Below are positions 7,324 through 15,424 of a stretch of 64,000 bases of DNA, piece after piece. This DNA is from Maricaulis maris MCS10 (lineage in GTDB: Bacteria > Pseudomonadota > Alphaproteobacteria > Caulobacterales > Maricaulaceae): contig NC_008347.1 in NCBI RefSeq assembly GCF_000014745.1, forward strand, positions 682,001 to 746,000. The letters run 5' to 3'. A program made the position numbers and the translations under genes. Each line of letters starts with the position of its first letter. Positions within the stretch are counted from its first letter, which is position 1. The notes beneath the pieces are model-generated. The model worked only from the letters and a program-made list of their open reading frames with translations. It was not told where the DNA came from and searched no databases.

Positions 7324-8109
7324 ATGGTCGACGCTGCCGCCACCGAGCCGCGCCTTACCGGAACTGTTCCGCTCTACAAGAATGTGGAGCCGCTCAACCG
7401 TCAAAAACATGCCGGCTATGGCGTGAACACGGTCTCACAACCGTTCAACTTCCTGAAAGATTGGCATTTTGTGCCAGCTATCAGCGCCGAGTTTTCCTTC
7501 GCCTGTGGCAGCTATCCGATCATCTTCCTCGGTGAGAAGAAGATGCCGATCCTGGTGATGGGTCTGCGTCAGGGCTCGAACGTCTTCGTTTCCGAAGACG
7601 GACAGTTCGACAGCGAGCACTACATCCCGGCCTATGTCCGCCGCTATCCGTTCGTCAGCGCGGCCAACCCGAACGACCAGCCGTCCACGGTCTGTGTCGA
7701 TCTGGATGCCGAATTCGTGGTCACGGAAAATGCGGAGCGCCCCTTCTTTGACGATAAGGGCGAGCCGACCGAGTACACCCGCCAGGCCATCGATTTCGTC
7801 TCTGCTTTCGAGAATGATGCCCGCACGACCGAAGCGTTCGTCGAACGCCTGATCGCGCTGGACCTGCTCGAGCAGAAAGACGTCAAGGTTGCCAATCCGC
7901 AGGATCCGGAAAACCCGGTCACGGTCGCGGAATACTGGGGCGTTTCGTCCGAGAAATTTGATGCGCTTCCGGCTGACAAGCTGAAAGAAATGCAGACCAA
8001 TGGCGATCTCGGTGCGATCATCTCGCACATCATTTCGCTGCAGCGCTGGGAGCGTATCCTGCGCCGGACATCCAATGTGGCAACCGCCCAGGCGCCGGCC
8101 GAGGGCTGA
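7324..8109 (+). CDS. SapC-family protein
   Basis: A 261-residue protein matching the SapC family (named after an S-layer-associated gene; the molecular function is not established). Visible family features are VEPLNRQKHAGYGV near the start, FVPAISAEFSFACGSYPIIFL, the GLRQGSNVFV and YIPAYVRRYPF segments, and a C-terminal MQTNGDLGAIISHIISLQRWERIL helix. No signal peptide is evident, so it would be cytoplasmic or exported by a non-Sec route. The start at 7324 sits behind AAGGGG; an intrinsic terminator follows the stop. It appears monocistronic. Claims about surface-layer assembly would be inference from the family name only. Confidence 0.85.
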   Translation: MVDAAATEPRLTGTVPLYKNVEPLNRQKHAGYGVNTVSQPFNFLKDWHFVPAISAEFSFACGSYPIIFLGEKKMPILVMGLRQGSNVFVSEDGQFDSEHYIPAYVRRYPFVSAANPNDQPSTVCVDLDAEFVVTENAERPFFDDKGEPTEYTRQAIDFVSAFENDARTTEAFVERLIALDLLEQKDVKVANPQDPENPVTVAEYWGVSSEKFDALPADKLKEMQTNGDLGAIISHIISLQRWERILRRTSNVATAQAPAEG

Positions 8110-8156
8110 CACTCAGCCTGGTCCTGGTCCCGATCCCGGGACTGACCCGAATTGCG

Positions 8157-8192
8157 AACGGCCGTGCCAGATTGGTGCGGCCGTTTTCTTTT
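8157..8192 (+). terminator. Intrinsic terminator after the SapC gene
   Basis: AACGGCCG at 8157-8164 pairs with CGGCCGTT at 8178-8185 across a 13-nt loop, followed by TTCTTTT. Confidence 0.8.
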
Positions 8193-8290
8193 GTGATCAC
8201 GGTTGCGGGAGCGAGGTTCGCCCTGGCGGGAAAAGCGACTATATCGAGCCATGACAGGGCAAGCCTGACGGAATTCAACGAGGTAGGTGC

Positions 8291-10405
8291 ATGCGTTTTC
8301 TGAGTGGGCTTTCGGCCCTGATCGCTCTGGCCGGATTGGTGGCGACGGCCCCGGCTTCCGCGCAATCCTCGTGGTCGAGTGGCGAAGCCATCATCGAAGC
8401 CGATCTGGTCTCCGATCGTTCGATTGTGGCACCGGGTGACAGCTTTCACATCGGTCTGCACCAGATCATGCCGGAGGGGTGGCACACCTATTGGCGCAAT
8501 CCGGGCGATAACGGCCTGCCGGTCGAGATCGACTGGGACCTGCCGTCCGGCGTCGAGATCGGCGAGATTGTCTGGCCTGTCCCGATCGAACTGCCGCTGA
8601 CCGACACGATCATGGACTATGGCTATAAGGGCGAGTTGGTCCTGCCGATGCCGGTAACGGTGGCCAGCGATTTTGCCGGCGAGGCGATCGAGTTTCGGGC
8701 CAATGCGACGTGGCTGGTCTGTGACACGATCTGTGTGCCAGAAGACCGCGAGCTTACCCTGACCCTGCCGGTCGGGCCGGAAGCCGAGCCGGATGAAACC
8801 GGGTACTGGTATATCCGTGGTGCCCTGGAAAATGAGCCGCGCGCTGATCCGGCGGTCGCAGCCGAATTCGCATTTGAAGGCGGCCGGGTCATCCTGGAGC
8901 TGTCCGGCGGCGCCTTCGCCAATACGGACGCGATCTCTGATCTGCGCTTTTTCCCCTATCAGACCGGCCTGATCCGAAATGCTGGCGCCCAGTCGGTCGC
9001 GACAGGCGAGGGCAGTACCCTGGTCTTGCTGGAGCCTGGCTATGCCGTAGCCACTGCCGCCAACAGTGCTCAAGGCGGCGTCATCACCTGGCAGGGCGCG
9101 GACGGGCAAACGCGCCAGAGCGTGGCCATTGAAGCGCAGCCGGGCGAGGGGGGCTATGACCTTCCAGCCGTGGCCGGTGCGTCAGTTCCGCAAGTCATGT
9201 CGGGCGGTATTCTCGGGCTGGTGCTGCTGGCCTTTGGTGGCGGGCTGATCCTCAACCTGATGCCTTGCGTCTTTCCGGTCCTGTCGATCAAGGTGCTCAA
9301 ATTCGTCCAGGCCGCCCATGCGGACCCCGGTGCCGTGCGGCGCCAGGGTGCCTTCTTCCTGGCTGGTGTGCTGATCAGCTTTGTCGGACTGGCCGGCATG
9401 CTGGTGATCCTGCGTGAAGTCGGTCTCCCGGTCGGCTGGGGTTTCCAGCTGCAAATGCCGATCGTCGTCGCCAGCCTCGCGCTGCTGCTGTTTGCCATTG
9501 GCTTGAATCTGCTCGGCGCCTTTGAAGTCGGGACCCGGTTGATGGGGCTGGGCGCCGGCCTGGCTGACAAGCCGGGCTGGAAGGGCGCTTTCTTCACCGG
9601 TGTCCTCGCCGTTGTGGTTGCCGCGCCGTGCGTCGGTCCACTGGCCGCCGGGGCGCTGGGGCTGGCGCTGACCCAGCCGGCACCGGTCGTCCTGCTTGTA
9701 GCTGCCGCCATGGGGCTGGGACTGGCCGCGCCCTTTGTTGTGCTGTCACTTTCGCCGGGCCTGTTGCGCTTCCTGCCCAAGCCGGGCGCCTGGATGGTGA
9801 CCTTCCGCCAATTCCTGGCCTTCCCGATGTTCGCATCGGTCGTCTGGCTGGCCTGGGTGTTGTCGATCCAGTCCGGACCGACCGGCCTGCTGCTGCTCGG
9901 CGCCGCGATGCTGGCGCTGTCCTTTGCGGTCTGGGCGCACGGCCAGAATGGGCGTGCCTGGAGTGTGGTTGCATTGGTCGGACTGGCTCTTGGTGTTGCC
10001 AGCGTGGTCATGATTGCCCGATTGCCGGCCACGACCAGCACCCAGAGCCTGTCGGCGCGAGAGGAGGCCTGGTCGCGGGCCCGTGTCGCAGAGCTGCAGG
10101 GCATGGGACAGGCCGTGTTCGTGGATGTCACGGCGGCCTGGTGCGTCACCTGCCAGATCAACAAGCTGACGGTGCTGGGCAGCACCCCGGTCGAGGCGGC
10201 GTTCGACCGCTTCGGTGTTGCCAGCCTGCGCGCCGACTGGACCAATCGTGACGAAACCATCGCGGCCTTGATCAGCGAGCATGATCAGGCCGGTGTGCCG
10301 CTCTACCTGCTCTATCCGGCTTCGGGCGGTGCGCCGCGTGTGCTGCCGACCGTGCTGACGACGGGCGGGTTTGTCGATGCGCTGGAATGGGCGGCCGACA
10401 ATTAG
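8291..10405 (+). CDS. DsbD/ScsB-like thiol reductant transporter
   Basis: This 704-residue protein has three parts. After a signal peptide (1-24), residues 25 to about 290 form a periplasmic N-terminal domain with a cysteine pair in WLVCDTICVP. Residues about 300-590 form a hydrophobic domain of about eight helices with the paired cysteines of CcdA/DsbD proteins (NLMPCVFPVLS and VAAPCVGPLA). The C terminus is a thioredoxin-like domain with WCVTC at about 616-620. This is the arrangement used to move electrons from cytoplasmic thioredoxin to periplasmic partners. The N-terminal domain resembles ScsB more than E. coli DsbD, so I leave the symbol open. Its stop lies 11 bp from the convergent gene's stop. 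Confidence 0.88.
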   Translation: MRFLSGLSALIALAGLVATAPASAQSSWSSGEAIIEADLVSDRSIVAPGDSFHIGLHQIMPEGWHTYWRNPGDNGLPVEIDWDLPSGVEIGEIVWPVPIELPLTDTIMDYGYKGELVLPMPVTVASDFAGEAIEFRANATWLVCDTICVPEDRELTLTLPVGPEAEPDETGYWYIRGALENEPRADPAVAAEFAFEGGRVILELSGGAFANTDAISDLRFFPYQTGLIRNAGAQSVATGEGSTLVLLEPGYAVATAANSAQGGVITWQGADGQTRQSVAIEAQPGEGGYDLPAVAGASVPQVMSGGILGLVLLAFGGGLILNLMPCVFPVLSIKVLKFVQAAHADPGAVRRQGAFFLAGVLISFVGLAGMLVILREVGLPVGWGFQLQMPIVVASLALLLFAIGLNLLGAFEVGTRLMGLGAGLADKPGWKGAFFTGVLAVVVAAPCVGPLAAGALGLALTQPAPVVLLVAAAMGLGLAAPFVVLSLSPGLLRFLPKPGAWMVTFRQFLAFPMFASVVWLAWVLSIQSGPTGLLLLGAAMLALSFAVWAHGQNGRAWSVVALVGLALGVASVVMIARLPATTSTQSLSAREEAWSRARVAELQGMGQAVFVDVTAAWCVTCQINKLTVLGSTPVEAAFDRFGVASLRADWTNRDETIAALISEHDQAGVPLYLLYPASGGAPRVLPTVLTTGGFVDALEWAADN

Positions 10406-10415
10406 CCAGCCCGGC

Positions 10416-10892
10416 TCAGCCGCCCGAAACGGCCGGGCAACTGGCGGGCAGCGTGACATCACTCAGGTCGGTATCGCTGTCGACTGCCGGGGCAATTTCG
10501 CTGGCATCCGCCATCAGGTCTGCGAGATCGGTGTAAATATGCGCCTGCTCGGCGGCGGTCTCGGCGGCATTGAGCGCGTCGAGACGGGCGCTGGCATCGG
10601 CGGACATGCCGCGGAAGATGCAACGCAGATCCAGCGGGCCGCCGGCTTCGTCGATGCGGCGACTCATCAGCATGGCTTCCAGAGAAAACTGTTCCAGCTC
10701 GAAGGAAAGCGGGTCCTCGATGTCCAGCGGCCGTGCCGGCGCGGCCGGGCGCTGGGCGGCTTCACGGGCCCGGGCCCGTGCCGTCTCGCCAATAGCCTCG
10801 GCAAAGGCCGCGAACTCGCTGCCCGGACCCGCCTGGGCGGCAGAGGTGGCAAGGGCTGAAGCGGCCAGGACGGCAAACAGGACGGATTTCAT
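10416..10892 (-). CDS. Small secreted protein of unknown function
   Basis: A 158-residue protein with a good signal peptide (MKSVLFAVLAASALATSAAQA). The mature part is helical and alanine-rich and contains two cysteines (LRCIFRG and ASCPAV) that could form a disulfide in the periplasm. I recognise no family. It is convergent with the DsbD-like gene, whose product could reduce or isomerise such a disulfide, but that link is only positional. Codon usage looks like the neighbours and the reading frame is intact, so I regard the gene as real. Confidence 0.65.
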   Translation of the reverse strand: MKSVLFAVLAASALATSAAQAGPGSEFAAFAEAIGETARARAREAAQRPAAPARPLDIEDPLSFELEQFSLEAMLMSRRIDEAGGPLDLRCIFRGMSADASARLDALNAAETAAEQAHIYTDLADLMADASEIAPAVDSDTDLSDVTLPASCPAVSGG

Positions 10893-11074
10893 CGGTGACT
10901 CCCAAAGGTATTGGTGATGCTTCTAGCAGTAACGCCTTGATTTCCGGTGAATCGACCGGCATCTCCCCTGTCAGTATGCGTGCGCGGGTTCACAGGGCCT
11001 GCCCGCTGGTGGAAAACACCGCCTGATCAGGATCGTCGCGCAGGGGCGCAGCGATCCCCAAACCGGAGACTGTG

Positions 11075-12553
11075 ATGAAGGCCAAGAAACCTTTCCGACC
11101 CAAGGCCCGCCGTCCGCGCGGTTTTGAAGACCGCAGCGGGTCAGTTCTCCGGGTCGAGCGCCATCTCGTTGAAACGGCCAGCCGCGTCTATGACGATTGG
11201 GGTTTCGAGCCTCTTCAGACTTCTGCCTTTGAATATGCTGACGCCCTTGGCAAATTCCTGCCCGATGAAGAACGTCCCAATGAAGGCGTGTTCGCGCTTG
11301 AGGATGATGACGGGCAATGGTTGTCGCTGCGCTATGATCACACGGCGCCGCTGGCCCGCTATGTGGCCGAGAATTTCCAGGACCTCAACAAGCCCTATCG
11401 CCGCTATCAGGCCGGTGATGTCTGGCGCAATGAGAAGCCGGGACCGGGCCGTTTCCGGCAGTTCGTCCAGTGCGATGCCGATACAGTCGGTGCCGGCAGC
11501 CCCTCTGCCGACGCCGAGATGATCGCGCTGGCCGCCGATGTCATGCGCGCGGTCGGTCTGGCCGATGGCGACTATGTGGTCCGGGTCAATGACCGGCGAA
11601 TTCTGGACGGTGTGCTGGAAAGCATCGGAGCGGCCGATCCGGAGCGCCGCATGCGCGTGTTGCGGGCCGCCGACAAGCTCGACCGCCTGGGACGCGACGG
11701 CGTTGCCCAATTGCTGGGTGAGGGCCGCAAGGACGAGTCCGGTGATTATACCGAAGGCGCCAAGCTGGACGCGGCGGGCATCGACACCGTGCTCGGTTTT
11801 CTGGATGCCGGTGGTGGCAGCCGCAGCGATGTGATCGCCCGCCTCGAGCCTCTGATCGGGACATCCGATACCGGCAAGGCCGGTCTGGCCGCCCTGGCCG
11901 AGATTGATGCAGTCCTGACCGCGATCGGCGTTGATGTGGACCGCGCCCTGTTCGACCCGTCCGTCGTTCGCGGTCTTGGTTATTACACCGGTCCGGTGTT
12001 CGAAGCGGAATTGCTGGCCCAGGCCAGCTATGACGACGGCTCGCCGATCCAGTTCGGCTCGGTCGGTGGCGGTGGTCGTTATGACGACCTCGTCTCCCGC
12101 TTTACAGGCCAGGCCGTGCCGGCAACCGGCTTCTCGTTCGGCGTGAGCCGGTTTGCGGCGGCTCTGTCGGCGCTGGGACTGACCGGCGCTGTCGAGGAGA
12201 AGCCGCTGGTGCTGGTGGTGGCGAGCGAGAAGGACCGTTCCGCCGACTATCTCGCCATGGCGCGTGAGCTGCGTGCCGCCGGTTTCAGGGCCGAGGCGTT
12301 TGTCGGGTCCGGCAATATGGGCAAGCAGATCAAATATGCTGACCGGCGCGGTGCCGTTGCCGCGGTGATCGTCGGATCCAATGAGCGCGAGGAGGGCCTG
12401 GTCACGATCAAGGACCTCAAGCTGGGCGCCCGCCTGGCGGCTGATATCAGCGACAACAAGCAGTGGCGTGAAGAGCAGCCGGCGCAAGAGACCGTGTCCC
12501 GCGATGGCTGGGTCGCGGCAGTTTCCGCCGTCGCGCAACGCAACAAGCCATGA
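11075..12553 (+). CDS. hisS: Histidine-tRNA ligase
   Basis: A 492-residue class II aminoacyl-tRNA synthetase charging tRNA-His. Motif 1 lies around PRGFEDRSGSVLRVERHLVE, motif 2 around RRYQAGDVWRNEKPGPGRFRQF, the HisA motif in RGLGYYTGPVFE, and motif 3 around GGGGRYDDL and FSFGVSRF. The C-terminal anticodon domain (about 390-480) is present. The ATG at 11075 is chosen over the adjoining GTG at 11072; both share the same GGAG ribosome site. No neighbouring hisG/hisZ genes are present, and the conserved tRNA-synthetase motifs exclude the HisZ paralogue. Confidence 0.95.
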   Translation: MKAKKPFRPKARRPRGFEDRSGSVLRVERHLVETASRVYDDWGFEPLQTSAFEYADALGKFLPDEERPNEGVFALEDDDGQWLSLRYDHTAPLARYVAENFQDLNKPYRRYQAGDVWRNEKPGPGRFRQFVQCDADTVGAGSPSADAEMIALAADVMRAVGLADGDYVVRVNDRRILDGVLESIGAADPERRMRVLRAADKLDRLGRDGVAQLLGEGRKDESGDYTEGAKLDAAGIDTVLGFLDAGGGSRSDVIARLEPLIGTSDTGKAGLAALAEIDAVLTAIGVDVDRALFDPSVVRGLGYYTGPVFEAELLAQASYDDGSPIQFGSVGGGGRYDDLVSRFTGQAVPATGFSFGVSRFAAALSALGLTGAVEEKPLVLVVASEKDRSADYLAMARELRAAGFRAEAFVGSGNMGKQIKYADRRGAVAAVIVGSNEREEGLVTIKDLKLGARLAADISDNKQWREEQPAQETVSRDGWVAAVSAVAQRNKP

Positions 12554-12605
12554 CGAAAAGGCGAAGCGGAAGCGCACCTTATCCCCAAGCGTAAAGATTA
12601 AGGGG

Positions 12606-12633
12606 GTTGACGTAACCAGGTGGTCACGTCAAC
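12606..12633 (+). repeat. 28-bp near-perfect palindrome downstream of hisS
   Basis: GTTGACGT at 12606-12613 and ACGTCAAC at 12626-12633 are perfect inverted arms, and the 12 bases between them continue the symmetry (ACCA/TGGT), giving 24 of 28 symmetric positions. It sits in the 306-bp gap 12554-12859, between the hisS stop and two terminators. It could be an operator or the 5' hairpin of a small RNA ending at the 12715-12744 terminator. Confidence 0.6.
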
Positions 12634-12714
12634 GTCGTGACTGGACTGGGCCTGACCGCTCTGTCTTTTGGCGTCTCGGGGAGGAGGCGCCCTTTATCGA
12701 CCAACCGTTATCTC

Positions 12715-12744
12715 GGGGCTGGCTTTCGCCAGCCCCCTTTTTTT
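12715..12744 (+). terminator. Strong intrinsic terminator downstream of hisS
   Basis: GGGGCTGGC at 12715-12723 and GCCAGCCCC at 12728-12736 enclose a TTTC tetraloop; a C and seven T follow. It lies about 160 bp past the hisS stop, which is unusually far. Confidence 0.92.
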
Positions 12745-12784
12745 CGCAGCCAGACTCTTTTTCGCAGACTGAAGGCGGCGCACG

Positions 12785-12825
12785 AAAAAGGCGGACCCGC
12801 TGGTGCCGGTCCGCCTGTTGTTTTT
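12785..12825. terminator. Bidirectional terminator between hisS and the charged secreted protein gene
   Basis: AGGCGGACC at 12789-12797 pairs with GGTCCGCCT at 12808-12816. On the plus strand TTTTT follows at 12821-12825; on the minus strand the stem is followed directly by TTTTTCG, placing a good terminator 35 bp after the minus-strand gene's stop. Confidence 0.85.
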
Positions 12826-12859
12826 CTGCCCGCCTGTTGCTGTTCGGAATGACCAGGCG

Positions 12860-13954
12860 CTAGTCGTCGTTCTCGTCGGTCGTGTGACGTTCGATGATGA
12901 CGACGCGTTCGCCATCATCCATTTCGATCACCCGACGGCTGTCGCCGCGCTGGATGCGCTCGATGCGGGCATGTCGGTGCATGTCGCGACCCTCATGGCG
13001 GTCACCCATATTGCCACCGGCCAGGCGGTCTACCTCGAGACGATTGAGCCAGTCGACCAGGTCGTCGCCGGTCTGTTCCTCGCCATCGACCCAGACGCGC
13101 TGGCGTCCATCGGTTTCCTCGATGCGAAGTTCGGCGGCGCCATTCTCGCCCAGCACCTGGTGGAGGCGTTCAATGTCGGCATGCCGGACATCGTCACGGC
13201 CACGCAGGACCTCGACCCGGGCGCGGGCGACATCGCGTTCGGCCCGTGCCATGTCCCGCGCCGCACGCTGGATCTCGATCCGCGCACGTCGACGTTCGCC
13301 CTCGAGTTCGGCATGGGCGCCGCGCATTTCGCGGCGAACCTCTGCCATGGCTTCACGCATCTCTTCGCGGGCGGATTCAAGTTCCTCACGGACCTCGGCG
13401 CGTTCCTCTTCGCTCAATTCATTCCAGTCGTCGGAATGGATGACATGATGGTCATCGAGCCCGGCGAGTGCCTGCTCCAGCGATTCCATGACGGTGGCTT
13501 CGATGCCGGCGCCATCGATGTCGATCACCATGCGGGCAATATGATTTTCCATCTGGGCGAGATGTTCGGCCCTTTCGGCGAGGTGGACCTCGAATTCGCG
13601 GCCCATGCGGGCGTGGTGGCCCTCGATCACCCGGACTTCATCGCCGTCAATGATGACCACGCTGTGCGGTGCGGTCTCGACCACTTCACCATCGACCATC
13701 ACCACACCGTCGCTGATCTCGATGCGCTGGCCGTCGACATTGATCACCGAGCGTTCGCCATCGCGGTCGACATGTATGGTCCGGTCGCCATTGGCGCCGC
13801 GGACTTCGACCACCTGGCCGTCCTCGCTGACGACCATGGCTTCATGGCCGCCGGACACATGAATGCGGGTCTGGCCGACACTGTCGTCGTCCAGAGCGAA
13901 AGCCGTGGCCCCCGTCACGGCCAGTGCGGCACCTGCCATCAAAAATCGTTTCAT
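12860..13954 (-). CDS. Highly charged secreted coiled-coil protein, family unknown
   Basis: A 364-residue protein starting at 13954 with signal peptide MKRFLMAGAALAVTGATAFA. Residues 25-125 look like short repeated beta segments (SEDGQVVEVRGANGDRTIHV, VVMVDGEVV, VVIIDGDEVRVI). Residues about 170-260 are an extremely charged helix rich in Glu, Arg and Ala, with probable coiled-coil character (EEERAEVREELESAREEMRE). The C terminus returns to beta segments ending VVIIERHTTDENDD. Only the signal peptide is hydrophobic. It would be a soluble periplasmic or envelope protein. I do not recognise a family. It is monocistronic, with a bidirectional terminator downstream and a 180-bp spacer to the divergent GH3 gene. 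Confidence 0.75.
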   Translation of the reverse strand: MKRFLMAGAALAVTGATAFALDDDSVGQTRIHVSGGHEAMVVSEDGQVVEVRGANGDRTIHVDRDGERSVINVDGQRIEISDGVVMVDGEVVETAPHSVVIIDGDEVRVIEGHHARMGREFEVHLAERAEHLAQMENHIARMVIDIDGAGIEATVMESLEQALAGLDDHHVIHSDDWNELSEEERAEVREELESAREEMREAMAEVRREMRGAHAELEGERRRARIEIQRAARDMARAERDVARARVEVLRGRDDVRHADIERLHQVLGENGAAELRIEETDGRQRVWVDGEEQTGDDLVDWLNRLEVDRLAGGNMGDRHEGRDMHRHARIERIQRGDSRRVIEMDDGERVVIIERHTTDENDD

Positions 13955-14136
13955 CGCATCTATCCCTCTTCGATGTAGCGACAAATTGAACGCCGCAGCC
14001 TTACGGTGCCCATGATCCGCGCTAAATTATTTGTCACGAAACGCGCTCGTTGCTTGCGCGCAGCGGCACAGGCTTGCCAGCCTCTCGCCGGGTCCGCATG
14101 TTCGGTGCGGGGAAAACGAGTGACGGAAAGCGTATC

Positions 14137-15243
14137 ATGGATCGACGGCGCGTCTTGAAATCGGGTATCGCGGCCACACTGACGGCGGCGTTTGGGCCGG
14201 CTGCCGGTGCCCTGGTCCGCGAAGCCATGGAACGGCCCCTGGCCGAGCGCGTCGGCGACATGTTGCTGATGGGCTTTATCGGCTCGCATTCGGAGACGGA
14301 AGGTGCCGACATCATCGACGCCCATCTGGCGGCCAAGCGGATCGGCGGCGTGCTCTTCCTGCGCCATAATGTGCGCTCACGTGAGGGTGCTGAGGGATCC
14401 GCGGCCCGTTTTCGCGCTACAAGCCCGTCATCCTGGATGGCTATCGATCAGGAAGGCGGTCTGGTCCAGCGCCTGTCGCGTGATCTGGGCTACACCCATA
14501 TTCCGCGGGCCATGCAGGTCGCCGAAGCCCGCTCACCCGAATCCGCAGGCGATCTCTATCGGCTCGGCGCCGCCGAGTTTCACGCCGCCGGCTTCAACAT
14601 GAATCTGGCGCCGGTTGCCGACCTCCACGATCCCGACAATGCGGTGATCGGTCGGCACGGGCGGGCCTATGGCGCGGATGGCGAGACCATCGCCGCCTAT
14701 GCCGGTGCCTTCATCGACGCTTTCGAGGCCTTTGGCATCGCCTGCGCGATCAAGCACTTCCCCGGACATGGCCGGTCGCGCGGTGACAGTCATGACGGTT
14801 TTGTCGATATTTCCGACAGCTGGAGCGAGGCCGAGCTGGCGCCTTTCCGCCAGTTGATCGAGCGGGGTCAGGCGCATGTCATGATGGGCGGGCACCTGAC
14901 CAATCGGCAGCTCGACCCGACCGGCGCGCCGGTGACCTTCTCGGCACCGGTATTGGAAGGCCTCTTGCGCGATCAGCTCGGCTTCACCGGCGTGATGATG
15001 ACGGATGATCTCGACATGGGCGCGATCCGCAATAATTACAGCCAGCACGAGGCGGTGATCAGCGCCATCGAGGCCGGCAATGACATGATCATGCTGTCCA
15101 ACTCCGCCGCCCCCGATGCCGAACTCCCGCAACGCATTGTCGGCTGGGTAGAGGCGGCCATCAGCGAGGGTCGGCTGACCGAACACCGGATCAACCAGTC
15201 GGTCGCCCGCCTGGCCGTGCTGAAGGCGCGGGTGGGGCTCTAG
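14137..15243 (+). CDS. Glycoside hydrolase family 3 enzyme (NagZ-like), Tat-exported
   Basis: This 368-residue GH3 catalytic domain has the NagZ-type signature KHFPGHG near residue 205 followed by the G-D-S-H-D-G loop, whose Asp-His dyad serves as acid/base in beta-N-acetylglucosaminidases. The nucleophile aspartate is expected in MTDDLDMG near 288. The N terminus MDRRRVLKSGIAATLTAAFG carries twin arginines before a hydrophobic stretch, suggesting Tat export, whereas E. coli NagZ is cytoplasmic. I chose 14137 because of the GGAAAG site upstream and because it gives the Tat signal. Likely role: removal of GlcNAc from muropeptides in the periplasm. Confidence 0.82.
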   Translation: MDRRRVLKSGIAATLTAAFGPAAGALVREAMERPLAERVGDMLLMGFIGSHSETEGADIIDAHLAAKRIGGVLFLRHNVRSREGAEGSAARFRATSPSSWMAIDQEGGLVQRLSRDLGYTHIPRAMQVAEARSPESAGDLYRLGAAEFHAAGFNMNLAPVADLHDPDNAVIGRHGRAYGADGETIAAYAGAFIDAFEAFGIACAIKHFPGHGRSRGDSHDGFVDISDSWSEAELAPFRQLIERGQAHVMMGGHLTNRQLDPTGAPVTFSAPVLEGLLRDQLGFTGVMMTDDLDMGAIRNNYSQHEAVISAIEAGNDMIMLSNSAAPDAELPQRIVGWVEAAISEGRLTEHRINQSVARLAVLKARVGL

Positions 15244-15387
15244 TCGGCGCTACCTGTCAGGGCTTCCAGCAGGATTTTTGCTCGGCGACCCGGCCATCCG
15301 CCGGTACGAGACATTGGTCGTCTTCACGACCCACAAATTCTCGACAGCCATCCCGATACCCGAACCGGCTTTACCGTTTCAGGCATC

Positions 15388-15418
15388 GGCCGGGACTGGA
15401 TGTCCCGGCCTTGCCTTC
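15388..15418. terminator. Hairpin between the convergent GH3 and S9 peptidase genes
   Basis: GGCCGGGAC at 15388-15396 and GTCCCGGCC at 15402-15410 form a perfect 9-bp stem with loop TGGAT; the plus-strand tail is TTGCCTTC. It can end transcripts of either gene, though neither side has a strong T tract. Confidence 0.5.
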
Positions 15419-15424
15419 GCTGGC

